Positions 58,901-64,000 of a stretch of DNA of 64,000 bases are shown here, piece after piece; positions within the stretch are counted from its first letter, which is position 1, and each line of letters opens with the position of its first letter. The stretch comes from Legionella sp. PC1000 (GTDB lineage Bacteria > Pseudomonadota > Gammaproteobacteria > Legionellales > Legionellaceae): assembly GCF_014109805.1 (NCBI RefSeq), contig NZ_CP059400.1:404001-468000 (forward strand), written 5' to 3'. The notes beneath the pieces are model-generated. The model was not told the origin of the DNA. It made no database searches and worked only from the letters and a program-made list of their open reading frames with translations. A program made the translations under genes and the position numbers.

Positions 58901-61900
58901 AGGACGAAGAAATCCAAAGCCTCGTTACGTGTTGCAGTATGTAAATTGCAGGCGCCGTAAATTTTGGGTGCTAAAACCTTTGCGATTTCAGGCACTGTTT
59001 TATTTACAATAAGTCCATCGTGGGTAAGGCCCGCAGCATGAATAATGCCGTTAATCGCGCCAAAATGCTTTTTAGTACTTTGAATAAGGGCTAGGACTTC
59101 CTCGTAGGATGACACATCAGCAGGTATATAAACCACTGAGGCACTGTGCTTTTCAAGTTCTGTAATGCGCTTTTGAACGTGCTCAGACATAGGGGAACGC
59201 CCGGTTAATACGATTTTGGCCTGATACTCTTCTGCCAAATACGATGCGAACAAATAACCCAGTCCTCCCATGCCGCCAGTAATTAAATAAACCCCTGACT
59301 TTTTGAGAATTGGTGCTGGGGATATGGATGAAGGGAGGGCTTCATAACGTCGAATAGAGCGGTGATTTTGTTTATCGTAGCGAACTTCAATTTCATTTTG
59401 GGTTAATTCCTTTGCCAGCAGACTAAGATTATGTAATTCAATAAAACGACAGGAAATGTTGGATTGCTCTTGATGCAGGCTTTTTGCAAATCCGACTAAA
59501 GCACGTGAAAAAAGAGAAGGTCCTTTACTGATACAAATTAATTGGACTGGATTTTTAGGTTTTAGTTTACTGATTTGGGTCACCAACCGATGAACCAGAT
59601 AATAGGTTTGCTCCAAGTTTTTTTGGATCTCTTTAGGCGAAAACAGGGGCTCATCAAATTCGTCCAGAGCAAGGATAATGTATTCGCTCAGTGAATCGAT
59701 AATGACATTAGACCTCTTGTCCCACTCTACCTCCTCAGCCAGTTTGGCAGGAGGTCTGTCTGCAAAATGAGAATTTTGTATTCGTTGCCACGATGTCGCG
59801 TGATCAGCCAATTGTTCTTTTATTGAGTGTATTAACTGCTCATTACTTCCTAGAATCAGTATGGAGTCTGGGCGTTTTCCTGTTGCTGAATGCAATGGTT
59901 GAGCAACCCATACAGGAGAATAATAGGCGATAGTAGCTTCTTCAGGTTTAATCGAGTCTTGCACCGCACCTAAGGTAAATCCCGTAATGACCAACAAGAG
60001 TGCCCCTTCAGCATCGCTGACTTGAATATTAAAAACAGGCATATGGTGATTATCTGCAGGAGAAATCAGATGGGCATATACATAACAGGTATTTGCCAGA
60101 AGCTTATAAATATCCATCTGGGTAATAGAAAAAGGCAGATAAAGCACCTCACGATTTTTAAGCAAAGCCTGGGTTGTTTGTAAAATCCCATCGAACAAAC
60201 AAGGATGTATTATAAATTCATCGTGCTGGGAAGGCACAGAGGAAGGCAGGGTAAGTTCGGCCAAGAGATGAGTCTCACTAAAATGAAGGGTCTGAATGAC
60301 GCGAAAACTTGGGCCATAGGTTATGCCTGCATGTTTAAAATAAGTATAAATGGCCTCAGGATCTTGAGTATGGGGCAATACTGATTTTAATTCCTGAATG
60401 GGAAGTGGAGTATGGCGGCTATCGGGAGAATGGTCCCCATAATGAATGTCTCCGCTGACATAAGAAACAGTCGCATCTGTGTTTGTGATTGCAAATGAAA
60501 CACCATCAGTTTCAGGAAATAAATGGACATGTACTGGATTGGACCAATCCGAAGTTTTTATCGGTTTTTTCCAGATAAGATTGCTTAGAGTAGCTGCATG
60601 TTGATTACTTGCAGCCAGACTGGCTGCAGCACGCGCCATTTCCAAACATACAGCGCCAGGTAGTACGGACTCATCATTTATTCGATGCTCACACAAATAA
60701 AATTCTTTCCCTGAAAATTGCTTACTAAAAATAGATGAGGAAAACGGAGAGAGATTTTCATCGAGCAATGCATGTACTTTGCGGGATAAATTATTTTTAA
60801 TTTCCACCCAATGAGTTTCTTTGGCGAAGGGATAAGCAGGAAGGGAGATTTTTTCCTGATAATTACCATAGATTGTGCCCCAATCAATCGATTTTCCCTG
60901 TAGATAATGATTGCGGATATGATTTAAATCAGCAGGGCTATCATGATTTGTTGACTCTATCGCAACTAAATACTGCTCTAGATCTTCGCTGGATAGAATA
61001 GAGCCTAACTGTTCCTTTAATTCGGCAACAGTCTTGACGATGAGGCACAAACGCTTGGCAAAATGGCGTCTGCCTGCATTTAAGGTGTAACTGAGTGAAG
61101 CCAGACTTGGTAAATCCTGTTGCTGATCCAGCCAGCTAAGCAAATCAGCAATTCGTTGCTGCAAAGCGGACATTGTCATCGCCGATAAGCAAATCAGATA
61201 AGAGAAATGATTAGGGGATGGAGCGTGTATGCGTTCCGGACTTTCTTCAAGGATGATGTGAGCATTTGTACCACCAAAACCAAATGAACTGACTCCCGCT
61301 CTTCTGGGGGTTCCTGCTGCTTTGGGCCATTTAGTTGTTTTATCAAGGAGATAAAATGGACTGTCCTCAATTTCAATATAAGGATTTAATTCATTGAAAT
61401 GCAAATTCGCGGGTAAAATCGCATGGCGCATGGCGAGCAGAGTTTTAATGATTCCTGCAATTCCTGCCGCGGATTCCAAATGGCCAATGTTTGTTTTAAC
61501 AGCACCTAATCCACAGTACTGTTTTGGCAAGGCTTCGAGATTCTGTTCTAATGCCAAATGTTGAAATGCCTTTTTTAAGCCATTAATTTCGATGGGATCA
61601 CCGAGTGGTGTGCCGGTGCCGTGGGTCTCGATGTATTGAATGCTGTCGATGGGTACTTGAGCGCGTTGACATGCAGTAATGATTACTTCTGCTTGGGCAT
61701 TTGGGTTGGGTGCAGTAAGCGTATTCACATGTCCGCCATGATTCACCGCAGTTCCTTTGATTATCCCATAGATGTGATCGCCATCGCGCAATGCCTGCGT
61801 TAATTTTTTTAATAAAATGGCACCTGTACCTTCACCGCGTACGTACCCATTGGCGTTTTTATCAAAAGTTTTGCAACGTCCATATTCACTTAACATGCCG

Positions 61901-64000
61901 GCTTGATTCGCTGCAATAAAAGAAGTTGGGGTAATTAAAGTATTTACTCCACCTGCAAGTGCAAGATCACAATCACCTTGCAAAATCGCATGGACTGCCT
62001 GGTGAACAGCAACCAGAGAACTGGAGCACGCGGTATCAATTGTTTCACTCGGCCCACGCAAATTTAAAATGTAGGAGATCCGATTGGCAATCATACTGTT
62101 CATGGTGCCCGTCGTAAGATAGGCATCCATTACCTCATTTTTTTGCAATAATTCAGCATAATCATGATTAAATACGCCTACAAACAGGCCAGTTTTCGAT
62201 GCTGCAAGGGTGGACGAGTTATATCCTGCATCTTCAATTGTTTTCCAAGCGGTTTGTAAAAATAATCGTTGTTGTGGATCAATTAATTCTGCTTCGCGAG
62301 GGGAGATATTAAAGAATGTTGCATCAAATTGATCGACATGATCAATGAAACCACCCCAGCGTACGGTTAAATTTTGCCAGTTCCAGCGTGATGAAGGTAC
62401 TTCACTGATGCAATCTTTTCCCTGACATAAGTTATCCCAAAAGGTAGCCACATCGGGTGCTTGTGGGAAAACGCCACTCATTCCAATAATGGCGATGTCG
62501 TTTGTTTCCTTAATGGAGTGTTTTGCTTCCACCGATAGCGACTTTTCCGATTTTTTATCTAATAAATCCGTATAAAATTCTTCTAAAGTAGAATATTCAT
62601 ACAAAGCTGCAGGGGATAAAACGAGCTGATAGGTTTCGTTAAGTAAGGCTGTGAGCTGAATGATATTAATGGAATCAAAGGAATATCGGCTCAGGGGTGC
62701 ATCCAAAGCAATTTCTTTTTCATTTATTTTCAGTACATTAGCTACCAGGCTTATGAATTGACTTTCCTTATCACCGTTTGCATTCTGATTTCCCGGGAGC
62801 TTTTCTGATGAATCCTGGGTTAATACGGCAAGATTTTGCTCATCAAATAATAATTGAGCTTTTTTTCGTTGCAGTTTGCCACTACCGGTTTTGGGAATTG
62901 CTCCTTTAGGGCTTAAAACTACTGCATGAACTTCCACACCATGATGTTTGGTAATGGCATGACGAACCACATTCCTGATTTCAGGCCATAGTGATGGAGG
63001 TGTTTCTTCCGACAGCTCCTGCACAATAATAATTTTTTCTTTATTCCCATGTCCTGTAGAAAATGCTACTTGGGGGAGTTTAATTTGGAATTTGGAAAGT
63101 GCATTGGCTACGGTGATTTCCAAGTCAAGTGGATAATATTTTTTTCCATAAATAACAATGACTTCTTTTAATCTTCCAGTTAAATAAATTTCGTTATCCA
63201 GGATAAATCCAAGATCTCCGGTTTTAAAATAGCGAAGATCACTGCCGGGTACAGTTGCATTGAACACTGTTTGGGTTTCATCAGGACGTCGCCAATAACC
63301 AAGGGCCAGTGATTTGCCGGATAACCAAATTTCACCCGTTTCCCCGGCAGTAACGGGCTGTTTTGTTTCTGGATCCACAGCAATTGCCTGCAATCCCGTT
63401 AATAATTTACCGCTGCTAACCAATCGTCGTTGCAGATTCTCATTATCTTGAAGTGCTATACAATGTGGTTCGCAACCAAAAGACGTCACCGCGATTGCGC
63501 CGGATAATTCAGACATACCGTATGCAGAACAAAATTGCTTTAATTGAAAACCACAGGAATGGAATTTGGAAACAAAATCCATAAGTGTTTGATATTGAAC
63601 AATATCGCCACCATTGATTGCCACTTTCCAGTGTTTTAAATTAAGCCGAGAAAGCTCTGCTTCTTTAATATCGCGCACACAAACATCATAACCAAAGTTA
63701 GGACAACCACTATGTGTTACCCGATATGTTGAAATAGCAGATAACCAGGTAACAGGTCTGTTGATGAATGCAGATGGAGGTACAATAAAAGCGGGTGTTC
63801 CATGATAGAGTGGTACCAATATACCACATACTAGCCCATATACATGGGTATGAGGAGCCCAGGTCAAGGTGACACTCTTCTTAGTGTAATGCCAAACCTT
63901 AATGGTTTCTTGCAAACTATGCTGCAAGTTTCCATGGGTGATGATTGCTGCTTTAGGGGCAGAAGTTGAGCCCGAAGTATATTGCAAATAGGCTATGGTG
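49930..64000 (-). CDS. AT-less multimodular PKS with FAAL loading unit (5' end outside the window)
   Basis: At least 4,689 codons, open at the window edge; the visible part starts at the ligase A3 motif YTSGST, so roughly 180 residues are missing. Order with approximate visible residues: FAAL (1-395; SAYGMSE, YFKTGDLGF, GKKYYPLDLE, KTGSGKLQR), ACP1 (405-480), KS1 (496-915), DH (1075-1340; His in EHRINDESVLPG, Asp in HPCLFDG), KR1 (1555-1750, K-S-Y-N present), ACP2 (Ser near 1892), KS2 (1970-2390), ACP3 (near 2619), KS3 (2692-3120), ACP4 (near 3371), KS4 (3450-3870), KR2 (4290-4490, active), ACP5 (near 4600), and an acidic docking tail. All four KS have Cys-His-His. Post-KS linkers end YPFAKE-type as in trans-AT synthases; no AT anywhere. 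Confidence 0.92.
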   Translation of the reverse strand, partial: TIAYLQYTSGSTSAPKAAIITHGNLQHSLQETIKVWHYTKKSVTLTWAPHTHVYGLVCGILVPLYHGTPAFIVPPSAFINRPVTWLSAISTYRVTHSGCPNFGYDVCVRDIKEAELSRLNLKHWKVAINGGDIVQYQTLMDFVSKFHSCGFQLKQFCSAYGMSELSGAIAVTSFGCEPHCIALQDNENLQRRLVSSGKLLTGLQAIAVDPETKQPVTAGETGEIWLSGKSLALGYWRRPDETQTVFNATVPGSDLRYFKTGDLGFILDNEIYLTGRLKEVIVIYGKKYYPLDLEITVANALSKFQIKLPQVAFSTGHGNKEKIIIVQELSEETPPSLWPEIRNVVRHAITKHHGVEVHAVVLSPKGAIPKTGSGKLQRKKAQLLFDEQNLAVLTQDSSEKLPGNQNANGDKESQFISLVANVLKINEKEIALDAPLSRYSFDSINIIQLTALLNETYQLVLSPAALYEYSTLEEFYTDLLDKKSEKSLSVEAKHSIKETNDIAIIGMSGVFPQAPDVATFWDNLCQGKDCISEVPSSRWNWQNLTVRWGGFIDHVDQFDATFFNISPREAELIDPQQRLFLQTAWKTIEDAGYNSSTLAASKTGLFVGVFNHDYAELLQKNEVMDAYLTTGTMNSMIANRISYILNLRGPSETIDTACSSSLVAVHQAVHAILQGDCDLALAGGVNTLITPTSFIAANQAGMLSEYGRCKTFDKNANGYVRGEGTGAILLKKLTQALRDGDHIYGIIKGTAVNHGGHVNTLTAPNPNAQAEVIITACQRAQVPIDSIQYIETHGTGTPLGDPIEINGLKKAFQHLALEQNLEALPKQYCGLGAVKTNIGHLESAAGIAGIIKTLLAMRHAILPANLHFNELNPYIEIEDSPFYLLDKTTKWPKAAGTPRRAGVSSFGFGGTNAHIILEESPERIHAPSPNHFSYLICLSAMTMSALQQRIADLLSWLDQQQDLPSLASLSYTLNAGRRHFAKRLCLIVKTVAELKEQLGSILSSEDLEQYLVAIESTNHDSPADLNHIRNHYLQGKSIDWGTIYGNYQEKISLPAYPFAKETHWVEIKNNLSRKVHALLDENLSPFSSSIFSKQFSGKEFYLCEHRINDESVLPGAVCLEMARAAASLAASNQHAATLSNLIWKKPIKTSDWSNPVHVHLFPETDGVSFAITNTDATVSYVSGDIHYGDHSPDSRHTPLPIQELKSVLPHTQDPEAIYTYFKHAGITYGPSFRVIQTLHFSETHLLAELTLPSSVPSQHDEFIIHPCLFDGILQTTQALLKNREVLYLPFSITQMDIYKLLANTCYVYAHLISPADNHHMPVFNIQVSDAEGALLLVITGFTLGAVQDSIKPEEATIAYYSPVWVAQPLHSATGKRPDSILILGSNEQLIHSIKEQLADHATSWQRIQNSHFADRPPAKLAEEVEWDKRSNVIIDSLSEYIILALDEFDEPLFSPKEIQKNLEQTYYLVHRLVTQISKLKPKNPVQLICISKGPSLFSRALVGFAKSLHQEQSNISCRFIELHNLSLLAKELTQNEIEVRYDKQNHRSIRRYEALPSSISPAPILKKSGVYLITGGMGGLGYLFASYLAEEYQAKIVLTGRSPMSEHVQKRITELEKHSASVVYIPADVSSYEEVLALIQSTKKHFGAINGIIHAAGLTHDGLIVNKTVPEIAKVLAPKIYGACNLHTATRNEALDFFVLFSSVAAVFGNMGQSEYAYANCFLDEFAHEREQQRALGHCFGRTLSIAWPHWEEGGLQIAPEYQQVLEQTLGIISLSTQQGFNAFLQTLQYDAAHCIVLPGYQLKLLSALQNNSVLKHSMRTHPPELNSNLRTQTRPLWTLIAEKEARGGTEQCASAAEFQKKDIEDFLRKILAETLKCAPERIDRNLPFENYGIDSLMIIQLNQRLGNEFRELPKTLFFEYRNVADLADYFMEHYAHELIQRLPADAVTKTNSVYPLVIAPKRLSVTKNPSKSRDIAIIGMSGRYPDAKDLTEFWHNLYAGKDCIREIPPERWALADYFDMHQDQPGKTYSKWGGFLTDVDQFDPLFFNISPREAALMDPQERLFLETAWKTVEDAGYARDALAGQKVGVYVGVMYGQYQLFGNESTHANQFVPTNSIFASIANRVSYFFDLHGPSIALDTMCSSSLTAIHLACQSIHEGECDMALAGGVNLSLHPNKYLLLSHGKFLARDGHCRSFGEGGDGYVPGEAVGAILLKPLDNALADGDLIYAVIKGSHLNHGGKTNGYTVPNPNAQADLLAETYQKANIDPAYISYIEAHGTGTSLGDPIEIAGLNKVFSQRKMQQYCAIGSVKSNIGHCESAAGIAAVTKVVLQLQHHTLVPSLFSEPLNSNINWSTTPFRVQHTVSEWQQPLPNAPRIAGVSSFGAGGANAHLILSEAPETLDGPTRNKSHYLLTVSAKTEIALNQRLDDLLTWWENNPAAELEQVSYTLNTGRTHFDCRCAMVVSSLEEAIHCVQQFKAQQQPAQLVLQTDGTNTSETRLLSPTLLPILMHQSSQPSQYKETLLALAKLYVEGQELDWKQIHAGESRKKISLPTYPFAKERYWYSDVDQCSVIQERQTDSPLMHNALIDKVSSFLTRQVVQILKMNQHRIALEKNLGEYGMDSVHFIELAKKIAERYQIEFTPAIFFTHSSVSSIGQYLMNQFPEAIAKAHHEAAQLPIHAPTIKPRQRVTDGAESIAIIGMQGLFPQSDDLAAFWQHLLAGDDLVTEIPIERWDWRDYYGNQAHQSNSKWGAFINNFDQFDAGFFNISAREANLMDPQQRLFLEIVWKTIEDAGYDPFALSAQNIGVFAGVEFSEYQTLIAKQQKEHHGFIATGNSHSMIANRVSYFFNFQGPSEAIDTACSSSLVAIHRAVQAIRHGECDLAVAGGVSLILSPDTLVVTSQLGALSAEGRCKTFAKTADGYVKGEGVASLLLKPLKQAQEDGDHIYGVIKATAVNHGGKAQSLTAPNAAAQSELLIRAYTQAQFAPDTVTYIETHGTGTALGDPVEIEGLKRAFATLLSSEVKQNSIALGSVKTNIGHLEPASGIAGVIKLILAMTHETLPGILHLHELNPYINLTDTPFYIAQETQTWQRIKNEAGNDIPLRAGVSSFGFGGTNAHIILEEGRPHQRMAENRQAKPYYLITLSAKRQESIQQKIVDLHQWLNQNKETVSLPSLSFTLNVGRAHFIYRCALVVDSLDALANALTLLVNHEIPEYCMMNEGQTCTIQGPAFDEVYQATIKALVQPENSDQYRHKLFILADLYTKHYVIDWQHVYHGEKIHRLGSLPAYPFLKQRYWYDLESDFMPMPQTSMSATCRGLSTASMDPAYKTRDVGSTINHQQTLMYLQQIFAKQLGTSPELMQADETYEVFGVDSLIGLEITNRLEKDFGTLPKTLLYERNRLNDLANYLLKNYKEKLSTLVFEGKSIPLATPLETKAVKPLTASPKISHSSRDIAIIGLSGTFPMANSMDEFWQNLSCGRDCVSEVPADRWDYKEYPVIIGGEEHYFPHGGFIPDIDKFDPLFFNISPRDAGLMDPQERLFMQSVWSTLEDAGYTRDKLKRKAQNSVGVFAGVTYNFYPLFIAEEWQKGNRVPLDIQSFSVANRISYFLDVNGPSFVVDTACSSSLAAIHLACESLLRGDCAMAIAGGVNLSLHPSKYHFLGSFNFMSEQGRCASFAEGGTGYVPAEGVGAVLLKPLADAIADHDRIYGVIKGSSMNHGGKTSGYTVPNPNAQAAVILQALKNAEIDARTVSYIEAHGTGTALGDPIEIRGLQDAFENYTEDKQFCAIGSVKSNIGHLESAAGISQLAKVLLQMRHQKLVPTLHSTQLNPFIDFQNSPFYVQQELSDWQPDNNSPRRAGVSSFGAGGANVHMIIEEYIPPILPQSALNSPYVFLLSALNEERLAIQIQQMHRYVLQNSHTRNKEWLRDACFTLQTGREHMTARFAVIAENTDELLAALANYPHNNGPNTWINYTTQSNHQAATHIEELISNELYEELVQHWINGAKVDWERLYKHLPNLISLPTYPFTKRRCWIPTKEVETLPIAQPTLQPAIQLPSTNTEQVDVQDWLYITQWEKNPQTTQSASIPQKGKWLIFCEPESVPALKQELGEQAGIYCFARNQFASTHDQEYTLNASQKTDYELLFTTLHSQHEDNLTGVIYVCSVSDANEENHADPSLALLYLFQAMVKHSWSHQLTFCLVSQSAQQVYPSDTLNIWQHHLWSMTRIFAAEQAKYQALLLDLDVNENREQNAKILIKELGLYQTQQNHIAYRASERHTFRFIPHRLPQNHEVIPSWKAPVAALITGGLGALGYEVAEFIVTQGTRFVLLTGTTELSPHTSEKNTWLRQLEAKGAQVRYAAVDVADKEHMRIIIKEAEKTWQQPIDGVFHLAGITTDNVTIENMNEALWRDVLRVKIHGSLVLHELFLQAHLSSFVLFSSIAAVPHFGMAGLSAYAVANEFMNGLSLYRRSMQLPASSINWVAWSEKGMSHRHNHDAFLDAVGMASLSIKEGIALLNALLRLNPAEITVCNIQWKKFLHVNATAKQLDFFTHFVAEYASSTQTAFVSSLNQEEITALVLNCFASVLGLEVTEIDRETPFQQYGMDSITGIDYTEQLGKHFPDVVAPMDLYRYPTLNQLIDYIMQRVQVNCAPVPAPLINAEGSMDLDLLNEAQLNELLELELNELELTYE
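53996..54061. repeat. REP-like repeat embedded in frame in the PKS gene
   Basis: Two adjacent hairpins (ATCCCGCGT-CTTGT-ACGCGGGAT at 54001-54023 and TGCCGTGG-ACAAG-CCACGGCA at 54031-54051) whose loops are reverse complements of each other. The first 38 bp match the intergenic repeat at 27765. On the coding strand it adds about 22 residues to the linker between KS3 and ACP4, without a stop or frameshift. Confidence 0.75.

Noticed and set aside
45984..64000. Type I cis-AT PKS or fatty acid synthase
   Set aside because: No AT domain follows any KS. Multiple distinct modules, a FAAL loading unit and docking segments argue for a modular trans-AT PKS.
1..64000. tRNA, rRNA, CRISPR arrays, transposases or prophage genes
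   Set aside because: I looked through the intergenic stretches and ORFs and found no cloverleaf, spaced direct repeat array or recognisable transposase/integrase. A dedicated tRNA scan could still find something small.

Overview
The window looks like a chromosomal stretch of a Legionella species. It encodes IcmF and IcmH/DotU of the Dot/Icm type IVB secretion system, has low-GC codon use, carries REP-like palindromes, and holds several orphan proteins with effector-like features. An ammonia-lyase of phenylalanine type plus an AT-less polyketide synthase (PKS) with an acyl-AMP-ligase loading unit point to one of the blue-white autofluorescent species (L. dumoffii, bozemanae, parisiensis and relatives), which make the isocoumarin legioliulin. 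The species call is an inference.

Layout. 0.2-1.5 kb: remains of a LigD end-joining protein (free polymerase domain plus a deleted phosphoesterase/ligase ORF). 1.8-4.3 kb: lptF-lptG and a small zinc-ribbon membrane protein. 4.4-7.3 kb: a BaiN-family flavoprotein, a membrane protein with a possible U-box-like segment, and a small orphan. 7.3-11.3 kb: carB (no carA here), a 141-bp palindrome, greA. 11.5-16.2 kb: a three-gene phosphorelay to c-di-GMP (MHYT hybrid kinase, receiver, HPt-REC-REC-GGDEF). 16.3-21.6 kb, minus strand: icmH-icmF, an orphan and a Tim44-like protein. 22.1-29.2 kb: the SUF iron-sulfur operon (Rrf2 regulator, sufB, C, D, S, U, T) followed by epmA. 29.4-33.9 kb: an island of orphan, possibly secreted or effector proteins, including a GT-B-like protein and a histidine phosphatase with an acidic tail. 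34.1-37.9 kb: radC, coaBC, dut and algC. 38.1-45.9 kb: aromatic ammonia-lyase, FadL porin, ClcA, an AstE/aspartoacylase-like protein lacking zinc ligands coupled to an MFS transporter, and an L,D-transpeptidase. 46-64 kb, minus strand: two overlapping PKS genes; the upstream one runs off the window.

The PKS domain order is FAAL-ACP / KS-DH-KR-ACP / KS-ACP / KS-ACP / KS-KR-ACP on the first protein and KS-DH*-ACP-TE on the second. There is no acyltransferase domain, so malonyl units must come in trans. If the starter is cinnamate made by the ammonia-lyase, five C2 extensions with these reductive domains give a C19 chain. Aldol closure C2-C7, aromatisation and lactonisation then give 8-hydroxy-3-(4-phenylbutadienyl)isocoumarin (C19H14O3), which agrees with my memory of legioliulin. 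Two further points stand out: a REP-like repeat is inserted in frame inside the PKS linker between KS3 and its ACP, and the last module's DH-like domain has lost its catalytic histidine and may be the cyclase.

No rRNA, tRNA, CRISPR array, transposase or phage gene was recognised.
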